From contig NZ_LMRS01000001.1 of assembly GCF_001426195.1 (NCBI RefSeq), forward strand, positions 1,035,162 through 1,099,161: 64,000 nucleotides of DNA, read 5' to 3'. This document shows positions 57,587 through 64,000 of this stretch, piece after piece. The notes beneath the pieces are model-generated. The model was not told the DNA's origin. It did not search any database and was given only the letters and a program-made list of their open reading frames with translations. The position numbers and the translations under genes are program-made. Positions within the stretch are counted from its first letter, which is position 1, and every line of letters begins with the position of its first letter. The stretch comes from Sphingomonas sp. Leaf339 (GTDB lineage Bacteria; Pseudomonadota; Alphaproteobacteria; Sphingomonadales; Sphingomonadaceae).

Positions 57587-58474
57587 CTAACTTTCCACCG
57601 CCGGTGCCATCACTTCTATCACCCCGGCGGAGATCCGTGCGGTGACCGGCGTCTTGGCCAGCACCTCGCCATCGATCGAGATCGGCAGCGACGGCTCGGT
57701 ATCGATCGTTACCCTGGTGCCCAAAAAGCTGATCGTGTCCTGATGCCGCTCCTTCATTCCCAGAAAGCTCGCCGCCCAGTTATACGCCAGCTTCCGCTTG
57801 TAATGGCCGCGTACCGCCTGAACCACGATCTCGCCCGAATCGACTGATGCCTCGTCCACCAGCCAGGTGCCGCCATGATAGGGCCCGTTCGAGATACGCA
57901 CTTCCACGACCCGCATTTTCCGCTTCTTCGTCCCATCATCGACGATCAGCGTGAACGGCTTGAACCGGGCGAACTGATAGCTTGCCCAGCCCAAATAGCC
58001 GACCATGCCCAGCACTTTCTTCAACCCGTGCGGCACCGTCTCGGCAATTTGCGGACTGATCCCCATCGCCGCACAATTCGCGAAATAGTCGCCATCGATC
58101 ATCCCCAGATCGATCCGCCGCGGCTGTCCCGTGCGCAGCACCTCCACCGCGCCATCCACGGTCAACGGAATGCCCAGCGTTCGGGCAAAGCTGTTCGCGG
58201 TCCCCAGTGGCAGCACGCCCAGGATCACGTCATGCCCGACCAACAGGTCGACCAGCCCACTGATCGTCCCGTCGCCACCGCCCAGGATCACGAGGTCCGG
58301 TTTGGCCGCCAGCACGTCGCGCACCACATCCTCCAGGTCCTTCGGATTCTCGACCGCCCGCGCATCGACGTCGTACGGCAGGCCCTTCATCGCCGCACAG
58401 GCATGCTTGAACAGCTTCTGCCCTTTGCGAGACTTCGCATTCACCACCATCGCGGCGGACTTGATCTCGCGCAT
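57587..58474 (-). CDS. Diacylglycerol kinase-family lipid kinase
   Basis: 295 residues with the DAGK catalytic fold: VVNAKSRKG near the N-terminus, VILGGGDGTISGLVD (the GGDGT nucleotide loop), GVLPLGTANSFARTLGIP, and a C-terminal ISIDGEVLAKTPV. It phosphorylates diacylglycerol or a related lipid such as a sphingoid base, which would be relevant in a sphingolipid-containing organism, but the substrate is not shown by sequence. ATG at 58474 has GGGAG eight bases upstream. It is divergent from hemB. Confidence 0.88.
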   Translation of the reverse strand: MREIKSAAMVVNAKSRKGQKLFKHACAAMKGLPYDVDARAVENPKDLEDVVRDVLAAKPDLVILGGGDGTISGLVDLLVGHDVILGVLPLGTANSFARTLGIPLTVDGAVEVLRTGQPRRIDLGMIDGDYFANCAAMGISPQIAETVPHGLKKVLGMVGYLGWASYQFARFKPFTLIVDDGTKKRKMRVVEVRISNGPYHGGTWLVDEASVDSGEIVVQAVRGHYKRKLAYNWAASFLGMKERHQDTISFLGTRVTIDTEPSLPISIDGEVLAKTPVTARISAGVIEVMAPAVES

Positions 58475-58544
58475 TCGATACACTCCCGGAACTATCCACG
58501 CGAACGCTTGCGGGGGGCGGCCTGATCCCGCAAGGACTTATGTC

Positions 58545-59534
58545 ATGTCTTCCTATCCCGCGATCCGCCCCCGGCGCAGCCGCGCCAGCGCCTGGAGCCG
58601 CCGGCTCCACGCCGAAACCGTCCTGACGCCCGCCGACCTGATCTGGCCGCTGTTCGTGACCGAGGGGCAGGGGGTGGAGGAACCGATCACCAGCCTGCCC
58701 GGCGTCTCGCGCTGGTCGCTCGACGGCATCGTCGCCCGTGGTCGCGAAGCGCGCGACCTAGGCATCCCATGCATCGCGCTGTTCCCCAACACGCCCGGCC
58801 ATCTCCGTTCCGAGGACGGTGCCGAGGCGCTGAACGCCGACAACCTGATGTGCCGCGCCATCCGCGCGCTGAAGGACGCGGTGCCCGAGGTCGGCGTGCT
58901 GACCGACGTGGCGCTCGATCCCTATACCACGCATGGCCATGACGGACTGGTCGATGCCGCCGGCTATGTCGTCAACGACGCGACCGCCGACCTGCTCGTC
59001 CGGCAGGCGCTGGTGCAGGCAGAGGCGGGCGCGGACATCGTCGCGCCGTCCGACATGATGGACGGCCGCATCGGCATGATCCGCGATGCGCTGGAAGAGG
59101 GCGGCCACGCCAATGTCCAGATCATGAGCTATGCCGCCAAATACGCCTCCGCTTTCTACGGCCCGTTCCGTGACGCCGTCGGCAGCCGCGGCCTGTTGAA
59201 GGGTGACAAGAAGACGTACCAGATGGACCCCGCCAACGCGGAGGAGGCGCTGCGCGAAGTCGCGCTCGATCTGGCCGAAGGCGCCGACAGCGTGATGGTG
59301 AAGCCCGGTCTGCCCTATCTCGATATCGTCGCGATGGTGAAACAGCGGTTCGAGGTACCCGTTTTCGCCTATCAGGTGTCCGGCGAATACGCGATGATCG
59401 AGGCCGCCGTGGCGGTCGGGGCGGGAGACCGCGACGCGCTGGTGCTGGAGACGCTGATGGCGTTCAAGCGCGCCGGCTGCTCCGGCGTCCTGACCTATCA
59501 CGCCGCTCACGCCGCCCGGTTGCTCGGCGCGTGA
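58545..59534 (+). CDS. hemB: Delta-aminolevulinic acid dehydratase (porphobilinogen synthase)
   Basis: 329 residues, joining two 5-aminolevulinate molecules in haem synthesis. PADLIWPLFV, ALFP, DVALDPYTTHGHDG (metal-site region without the Cys-rich zinc triad), VAPSDMMDGRIG, MSYAAKYASAFYGPFRDA with Schiff-base Lys, and VKPGLPYLDI with the second Lys are present. ATG at 58545 is used. A CTTGCGGG/CCCGCAAG inverted repeat (58507-58534) lies just upstream. The stop overlaps the GNAT start. Confidence 0.96.
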   Translation: MSSYPAIRPRRSRASAWSRRLHAETVLTPADLIWPLFVTEGQGVEEPITSLPGVSRWSLDGIVARGREARDLGIPCIALFPNTPGHLRSEDGAEALNADNLMCRAIRALKDAVPEVGVLTDVALDPYTTHGHDGLVDAAGYVVNDATADLLVRQALVQAEAGADIVAPSDMMDGRIGMIRDALEEGGHANVQIMSYAAKYASAFYGPFRDAVGSRGLLKGDKKTYQMDPANAEEALREVALDLAEGADSVMVKPGLPYLDIVAMVKQRFEVPVFAYQVSGEYAMIEAAVAVGAGDRDALVLETLMAFKRAGCSGVLTYHAAHAARLLGA

Positions 59535-60058
59535 TCGATACCGAACGGCTGACGCTGCGTCCCTGGCAGAAGGACGATCTCGACGCGCTCGCCGACCTGT
59601 GCGCCGATCCAGAAGTGATGCGTCACCTCGATGGCGTCCGCAGCCGCGCCTCCGTCGCCGACTGGATGGCGACGCAAAACGATATTCAAGCCGAACGTGG
59701 CCATTGTTTCTGGGCGATGGAGCGCCGCGACGATGGCCGGCTGCTCGGCTTTTGCGGCCTGAGGCTGGGCGGCGCGAAGGACGAATTGGAGATCGGCTGG
59801 CGGCTCCGTCGCTCCGCCTGGGGCCGCGGCTATGCGCGCGAGGCGGCCGAGGCGAGCTTGGCCTGGGGCTGGGCGAACACCCGCTGCGACCGGATTGAGG
59901 GCTGGACGGTGCGCGCCAACACCGCGTCTTGGGGCCTGATGATCCGGCTCGGCATGGTCCGCCGCCCCGACCTCGATTTCGATCATCCCGATTTTCCCGA
60001 GGGCCATCCGCTCCACCGCATCATCACCCACGCGGTGGAACGACGCGCGCATGGCTGA
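59531..60058 (+). CDS. GNAT-family N-acetyltransferase
   Basis: 175 residues of the RimJ/RimL-like type. TERLTLRPWQKDDLDALADL opens it, LEIGWRLRRSAWGRGYAREAAEA is the acetyl-CoA pyrophosphate loop (RxxGxGYA form), and VRANTASWGLMIRLGM is motif B. The substrate is unknown. The start is GTG at 59531 within the hemB stop (GTGA). It overlaps the next gene by eight bases, so the three are coupled. Confidence 0.9.
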   Translation: MIDTERLTLRPWQKDDLDALADLCADPEVMRHLDGVRSRASVADWMATQNDIQAERGHCFWAMERRDDGRLLGFCGLRLGGAKDELEIGWRLRRSAWGRGYAREAAEASLAWGWANTRCDRIEGWTVRANTASWGLMIRLGMVRRPDLDFDHPDFPEGHPLHRIITHAVERRAHG

Positions 60059-62264
60059 AGCCAGTTCGGCGCGGGCCAGGTGGTGGACCCTGCGGGCGCC
60101 GTTCGTCGTGACGATCCTGACCGGGTCGTTCCTCCTGTTCCTCGTCCAGCCGATGGTCGCGCGCATGGCGCTGCCCCGGCTCGGTGGCGCGCCGGCGGTG
60201 TGGAATTCGGCGATGCTGGTCTATCAGGCATTGCTGTTCGGTGGCTATGCCTATGCCCATGCGATCGGCCGGCTGCGGCCGCGCCATCAGGGATTGGTCC
60301 ATCTCGGCGTTCTGCTGCTGGCGGCATTATGGTTGCCGATCGGGCTGATGAATGCGCAGTTGCCGATGGGTGCGCAGCCGGCCCTGTGGGTGCCGTGGCT
60401 GCTGGTCGGATCGATCGGGCCGTTGTTCTTTGCCGTGTCGGCACAGGCGCCGCTGGTGCAACGCTGGTTCAGCGTCGCGAGTGGCGGTCAGGACCCGTAC
60501 GCGCTCTATGCCGCCTCGAACCTGGGCAGCTTTGCCGGCCTCATCGCCTATCCGCTGATCGTCGAGCCGGCCTTGGCTGTCCATGCGCAAAGCCTGTTGT
60601 GGAGCGGCGGCTATGTATTGCTGGCGGGTCTGGTGCTGGTGTGCGTCACCATGCTTCCCCGCCGCGAACCGGTCGCCCCCGCCGCACCGCAGGCGAGCAT
60701 GGCGCCGGATCGCCGGCAAGTGGCGCACTGGATCGTGCTGGCGCTGGTGCCGTCCGGGCTGATGCTTGCGACGTCCACTTATATCACGACCGATATCGTC
60801 GCGATGCCGCTGCTCTGGGTGTTGCCACTGGGCCTGTACCTGCTGAGTTTCACCGTCGCCTTCGCCGAGCGTCGGGAGGTGGCCGACTTCATCACCCGCG
60901 TCGCGCCGATCACCATCCTGCTGTTCGGCGGCATCATCATGGGCGGGTATCAGCAACGCCCATTGGTCAACCTGATGATCGCGCTGATGCTGCTATTCGT
61001 TGCCTCGGTTGCGCTGCATACCCTCATGTACCGGCGGCGACCGGCGCCCGACCGATTAACGGGCTTCTATCTGGCCATGTCGACCGGCGGCGCGCTGGGC
61101 GGCGTGTTCGCCGGGTTGATCGCGCCGGTGGTGTTCGACTGGACCTATGAATTTCCGTTACTGATCCTGGCGGCGGGCATGCTGGTGCCGCAGACCTATC
61201 TGCTCGGCAGTCTACGCAACCTGTGGTTGGGGCCGCACCGCCACTATGCGCTGGCGGCGGTGATCGCCGCGCTGGCGCTGCTCTTCGGGGTTGCGGTCAC
61301 CGCGCCCGATGGCTTGTCAGGCAATGGTGCGCAGGGACTGCTGTTCATCGTCATCGCTGCGACCGGCCTTGCATCGATCGGCGCGAAGCCCGCCTATCTC
61401 GCCGTGCTGGCCAGCGCCCTGATCCTGTTCGGCGGCTATCGGTCGCTGGCGCTGTCGATCGAGCCGGGGGCGCGGGTCCGCAGCTATTTCGGCGTGTACA
61501 CCGTGCGCGACGGCACCGGTCTTCGCGAGCTGGACCACGGCACCACCGTCCACGGTATCCAATTGCGCGGCAGCGTGGAGCGGGAGCGGACGCCGACGAC
61601 CTATTACGCGACTGGCTCCGGCGTCGGACAGGCGATGCTGGCGCTGCCCCGGCTATATGGCCCGCACGCCCGCGTCGGCGTGGTTGGTCTGGGGACGGGC
61701 ACGCTGTCCTGCTACGCTCGCGCCGGACAGGACTGGCGCTTTTACGAGATCGATCCGGCGGTGATCCATATCGCGCGCGATACCGGCCAGTTCACCTATC
61801 TCGCCCGCTGTCTGCCGAACCCGGTCATCCGGCTGGGCGATGCGCGGATCAGTCTGGAAAACGAACCGTCGAACAGCCTCGATCTGCTGGCGCTCGACGC
61901 GTTCTCGTCCGACGCGGTGCCGATGCATCTGATGACGCGGGAGGCGTTCGCCACCTATGCCCGCGTTCTCGGTCCGCACGGTATGTTGCTGGTCCACATC
62001 TCGAACCGCTTCCTCGATCTGGAGCCCGTCGTTGCCGCCGTGGCGCGCGAGGGTGGCTGGCACGTCGCGCAGTTCAACTATCGGCCGTCCGCGTTGCAGG
62101 CAGATGCATCCGCCTCGGTCTGGATCGCCCTGTCCCGCGATCCAGCGCTGCTCACGACGTTCACTGCCGGCGACCCGGACTGGACAGCGCTGCACACTCG
62201 CCCCGGCCTGGCGGCATGGACCGATGATTATTCCAGCTTTCTGCCCTTGTTGAAGGATTTCTAG
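60051..62264 (+). CDS. Fused membrane protein with C-terminal spermidine synthase-like domain
   Basis: 737 residues. About 12 hydrophobic segments fill the first 470 residues, MFS-like in spacing. A Rossmann methyltransferase-type domain follows with VGVVGLGTGTLSCYA (motif I), FYEIDPAVIHIARD (motif II) and LLALDAFSSDAVPMHLMT, the aminopropyltransferase D-containing motif. Such fusions are annotated in many bacteria but the reaction and transported compound are unknown. The arrangement of membrane and catalytic parts suggests use of a decarboxylated-SAM or SAM-like donor at the inner membrane; this is inference. Confidence 0.85.
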   Translation: MAEASSARARWWTLRAPFVVTILTGSFLLFLVQPMVARMALPRLGGAPAVWNSAMLVYQALLFGGYAYAHAIGRLRPRHQGLVHLGVLLLAALWLPIGLMNAQLPMGAQPALWVPWLLVGSIGPLFFAVSAQAPLVQRWFSVASGGQDPYALYAASNLGSFAGLIAYPLIVEPALAVHAQSLLWSGGYVLLAGLVLVCVTMLPRREPVAPAAPQASMAPDRRQVAHWIVLALVPSGLMLATSTYITTDIVAMPLLWVLPLGLYLLSFTVAFAERREVADFITRVAPITILLFGGIIMGGYQQRPLVNLMIALMLLFVASVALHTLMYRRRPAPDRLTGFYLAMSTGGALGGVFAGLIAPVVFDWTYEFPLLILAAGMLVPQTYLLGSLRNLWLGPHRHYALAAVIAALALLFGVAVTAPDGLSGNGAQGLLFIVIAATGLASIGAKPAYLAVLASALILFGGYRSLALSIEPGARVRSYFGVYTVRDGTGLRELDHGTTVHGIQLRGSVERERTPTTYYATGSGVGQAMLALPRLYGPHARVGVVGLGTGTLSCYARAGQDWRFYEIDPAVIHIARDTGQFTYLARCLPNPVIRLGDARISLENEPSNSLDLLALDAFSSDAVPMHLMTREAFATYARVLGPHGMLLVHISNRFLDLEPVVAAVAREGGWHVAQFNYRPSALQADASASVWIALSRDPALLTTFTAGDPDWTALHTRPGLAAWTDDYSSFLPLLKDF

Positions 62265-62755
62265 GCGGCCGGCAGCGATGCCTGGATACGGCCGATCACG
62301 CCATCCTGTCGCGTCGCCTCCGCTGTGGCGGCCTCTTGCATCGCTGCTACGCCGGGATAGTCCGGCGCCAGTGTAGCCGCCCGATCGCTGGCCAACTGGC
62401 TGGCGTCGCTCGCCAGCGTCGATGCCTGCGCCCGCCATTCGTCGAGTGCCGCGAGCGCGGTCTGTGCGGTCAGCCACGGATCGCTGCCCGCCGGCCGTCC
62501 CCGCGCGGCGGTGGCAGCCCGTTCGGCCCGCGCGGCATCAGCGTCGAAGCCGGTGACGATCGTGCGCAGCTTCGCCGTCATACTGGCGAGCGTCGCATCC
62601 AGCGCCGGATCAGGCTTGGCCACCGCAGGGGGCGGTGGCGTCGGCTCCGCAAACCCGACCTTCTCCGTCGGCCGGATGGCGAGCGACGGGTAGGTGCCAC
62701 GGTCTCCGGCGCAGCCCGACAGCGCCAGAACGGCGATCAATGCGACTTTTTTCAT
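62261..62755 (-). CDS. Putative lipoprotein
   Basis: 164 residues with a lipoprotein signal peptide (MKKVALIAVLALSGC, lipobox LSGC, lipidated Cys15). A Pro-rich linker and an Ala-rich helical domain follow. No family is recognised. It overlaps the end of the spermidine synthase-like gene by four bases and is divergent from tRNA-Arg. Confidence 0.75.
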   Translation of the reverse strand: MKKVALIAVLALSGCAGDRGTYPSLAIRPTEKVGFAEPTPPPPAVAKPDPALDATLASMTAKLRTIVTGFDADAARAERAATAARGRPAGSDPWLTAQTALAALDEWRAQASTLASDASQLASDRAATLAPDYPGVAAMQEAATAEATRQDGVIGRIQASLPAA

Positions 62756-62795
62756 GATCCGGCCCTACGATCCTCATTTTTCCGGCGCAACGCTC

Positions 62796-62823
62796 TTGCG
62801 CGGTTGGCGAACACTGCTAAGAG
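62796..62823 (+). promoter_or_regulatory. Promoter of tRNA-Arg
   Basis: TTGCGC, 16 bases, TAAGAG (in context GCTAAG), ending 14 bases before the tRNA. Confidence 0.5.
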
Positions 62824-62837
62824 CGCACCTCCACCGG

Positions 62838-62914
62838 GCGCCCGTAGCTCAGCTGGATAGAGCATCAGACTACGAATCTGAGGGTCGGACGTTCGAATCG
62901 TTCCGGGCGCACCA
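62838..62914 (+). tRNA. tRNA-Arg (anticodon ACG)
   Basis: 77 bases including encoded CCA. Acceptor GCGCCCG pairs with CGGGCGC. The anticodon loop CTACGAA gives ACG (inosine-modified in bacteria), reading CGU/CGC/CGA. The T-loop is GTTCGAATC. It borders the only accessory-looking stretch of the window. Confidence 0.97.
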
Positions 62915-62939
62915 TTGGAAAGCCACGATAAAGTGGGCG

Positions 62940-62968
62940 AAGCCGGGTCAGAAATGATCCGGCTTTTT
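62940..62968 (+). terminator. Intrinsic terminator of tRNA-Arg
   Basis: An 11-bp stem (62940-62950 with 62955-62965, one G-U), a GAAA tetraloop, and five T. Confidence 0.9.
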
Positions 62969-63000
62969 CGCGTCTAGCAATCACCTGGTAATCACCGAAT

Positions 63001-63217
63001 GAAAGCCACGAAGGCGAAGCACGCACTGTCGGTATGTCGGTAATGCTGATCACCACGCCGGGGATCGCATCTCGGACCGCAGCTTCCACTCCCGCTCGGA
63101 CTCCTGTGATGCGGGTATCGCCTTCCGCTTTACGAACCGCCCATTGATCTCGTCCAAAGCGCTGATGAGCCGCGCTCGCTTGTCGTTGTTGCCCCCAAAC
63201 GGCGTCCTGGGGCACAT
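63001..63217 (-). pseudogene. Remnant of a UmuC-type polymerase C-terminus (DUF4113 region)
   Basis: The minus-strand frame from ATG 63217 to TGA 63050 encodes 55 residues, with KRARLISALDEINGRF and WKLRSEMRSPAW. These resemble the DUF4113 tail of UmuC DNA polymerase V subunits (xxLMxALDxINxRFG ... WxLRxxxRSPxYTTR). The frame breaks where YTTR would follow, and ITDIPTVRA, resembling the usual end, appears in another frame at about 63010-63040. No catalytic domain is present. The match is by eye. UmuC genes are frequent cargo of mobile elements, fitting the position beside a tRNA. Confidence 0.5.
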
Positions 63218-63363
63218 GTCAGCCGCCTGAGACCGTCGAGCAGAACGCCCCCTTGGTGTAGGCGTAGCCGTCTCGCCAAGCTGCCAAGGCCTGGGTGGGC
63301 AAGAAGACCCGTGGGACCCTGGCTGGCGGTACGAAGGCCCAGGCCTTGCTGAAGGAGAATGCG

Positions 63364-63634
63364 ATGTTGGGGAAACAGATACTGGTCGACCGGTGCCGCG
63401 ATCTGGCGGTCAGTCATCTCGACGGCCACTACGACGATGCGACAATCCTGCTGCACCGCGTGGCGGCCTACGAGTGCACCTACAACCTGGACGGGCCTGC
63501 TTGTGCCTCCCTGGTCAAAGCCCTGGGCGATCTACGGCTGGCCCCTGGGGGTCATCCTCGACGCGATCGAGGGGGCTGTCCTTCAGGCGCGAGAACATGT
63601 CAGCAACACCGGTGGCCGAGTAATCGACGGCTAA
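63364..63634 (+). pseudogene. Small gene with a one-base frameshift (89 aa if repaired)
   Basis: ATG at 63364 has AAGGAG seven bases upstream. The frame reads LGKQILVDRCRDLAVSHLDG, then YNLDGPACASLVKALGDLR. At the G run 63547-63551 it leaves coding character, while the next frame continues VILDAIEGAVLQAREHVSN to a stop at 63634. Removing one G joins them into one 89-residue product. This could be a true inactivating mutation, programmed slippage or a sequencing error. No family is recognised. It lies just upstream of another small ORF. Confidence 0.55.
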
Positions 63635-63651
63635 TTCGCCGGGAGCGAGTG

Positions 63652-63831
63652 ATGAGTGTGCGTAACGTAGCGGATGAGGATGAGGACAGTAACCTTCGTG
63701 TGCTGCTCGACGATGGATACGCGGAGCGCATGGGCGACGGAATGTTCATCTCGTTCCAGACGGTCGATCGCATCGCCCAGTCGGTCGGGCTCAGTGCCGA
63801 CGACCTGAGATTGCTGATAGGCGGAGCCTAA
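63652..63831 (+). CDS. Small acidic hypothetical protein (59 aa)
   Basis: 59 residues, acidic at the N-terminus (NVADEDEDSN), then RVLLDDGYAERMGDGMFISF and SVGLSADDLRLLIGG. ATG at 63652 has GGGAG six bases upstream and a strong terminator follows 24 bases after the stop, which supports a real transcript. Possibly in one operon with the frameshifted gene. No family is recognised. Confidence 0.55.
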   Translation: MSVRNVADEDEDSNLRVLLDDGYAERMGDGMFISFQTVDRIAQSVGLSADDLRLLIGGA

Positions 63832-63855
63832 TGGGCGACATCCTAGGAAATTGAG

Positions 63856-63886
63856 GGGGGTCGGATGGAAACGTCCGACCCCCTTT
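63856..63886 (+). terminator. Intrinsic terminator after the 59-aa gene
   Basis: A perfect 10-bp stem (63856-63865 with 63874-63883, GGGGGTCGGA arm), an 8-base loop, then TTT. Confidence 0.85.
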
Positions 63887-63889
63887 CCC

Positions 63890-64000
63890 ATGACGGAAGG
63901 TGGTGATGGGGTGGACGCCCCCCGACTGCATCGATGTGCGATAGTGGAGGTGTTGCACACCACTGAGGGAGGCGTCCGTGTCAGAGGTTACCACGATCGG
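63890..64000 (+). mobile_element. Probable left end of an IS110-family insertion sequence (continues past window)
   Basis: The last 110 bases hold a non-coding stretch and then a GTG start whose first residues VSEVTTIG match how many IS110-family transposases begin (followed in full proteins by the catalytic GLD). An inverted repeat (63913-63923 with 63967-63977, one mismatch) brackets the stretch. IS110-group elements encode their guide (bridge) RNA in this upstream non-coding end. The outer boundary cannot be fixed from the sequence. Confidence 0.45.
63978..64000 (+). CDS. Putative IS110-family transposase, first codons only
   Basis: GTG at 63978 with GGGAGG five bases upstream. Only eight residues (MSEVTTIG, first read as Met) are inside the window, so the call rests on resemblance of this start to IS110-type DEDD transposases and on the hairpin context. 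The ribosome binding site lies within the right arm of the hairpin 63913-63977. Confidence 0.45.

Noticed and set aside
62865..63215. 116-aa minus-strand ORF reading through tRNA-Arg
   Set aside because: Its end (RPERFERPTLRFVV) is the familiar shadow translation of a tRNA gene; only the DUF4113-like part has meaning, and in a different frame.
1..64000. CRISPR arrays, prophage, restriction-modification or toxin-antitoxin systems
   Set aside because: No regularly spaced repeats and no recognisable cas, phage structural, RM or TA genes were seen on either strand.

Overview
The window is 64 kb of dense, GC-rich bacterial chromosome. Gene content and order point to the alphaproteobacterial family Sphingomonadaceae, most likely Sphingomonas. 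The evidence is the order rpsB-tsf-pyrH-frr-uppS-cdsA-dxr-rseP-bamA-ompH-fabZ with no lpx genes after ompH (sphingomonads carry glycosphingolipids instead of LPS), a GTTC-N7-GTTC LexA box before recA, three short-tailed PEP-CTERM proteins ending in arginine clusters, a PopZ-type protein, and many GTG/TTG starts overlapping the previous stop codon.

Layout. 1-6 kb: end of an acyl-CoA ligase gene, a VOC protein, a radical SAM gene with an SOS-type box, and a minus-strand operon of a degenerate uracil-DNA-glycosylase-like protein, a soluble lytic transglycosylase and MoaB. 6-11.3 kb: ETF-quinone oxidoreductase, a TPR protein, ispE and recA. 11.6-24 kb: methyltransferase, GST, dicarboxylate symporter, M24 peptidase, alaS, a CPA2 antiporter, icd and two PEP-CTERM genes. 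24-27 kb: a GDSL hydrolase with a PEP-CTERM tail, psd and pssA. 27-39.4 kb: the translation, isoprenoid, phospholipid and outer-membrane-assembly block, then fabZ and rpmE. 39.4-48 kb: tRNA-Ser, MltB, MarR, aroK-aroB-DUF2256, a secreted protein of unknown function, a Xer recombinase, accA, two Flp pilins and tRNA-Cys. 48-62.8 kb: a Pcm-like protein, TolC, PopZ, S9 peptidase, valS, MATE, lipid kinase, hemB, GNAT, a membrane protein with a spermidine-synthase-like domain, and a lipoprotein.

Most of this is core genome. The only part that looks accessory is the last 1.1 kb, after tRNA-Arg(ACG). It holds a broken C-terminal fragment of a UmuC-type polymerase, a small ORF broken by one base in a G run, another small ORF with a strong terminator, and what looks like the left end of an IS110-family insertion sequence whose ribosome binding site lies inside a hairpin.

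Two regulatory patterns recur. The first is a promoter shape TTGNNN-N16/17-TAAG, visible before rpsB, pyrH, alaS, rpmE and tRNA-Arg. The second is a -10-like box ending only 6 to 8 bases before the start codon of alaS, valS, psd and the M24 peptidase gene, which suggests leaderless mRNAs. I found no CRISPR array, no intact prophage and no clearly new multi-gene system. The most promising leads are the SOS-type box before the radical SAM gene, the degenerate UDG-like and Pcm-like proteins, and the IS110 end. All calls come from reading the sequence by eye; no database search was run.
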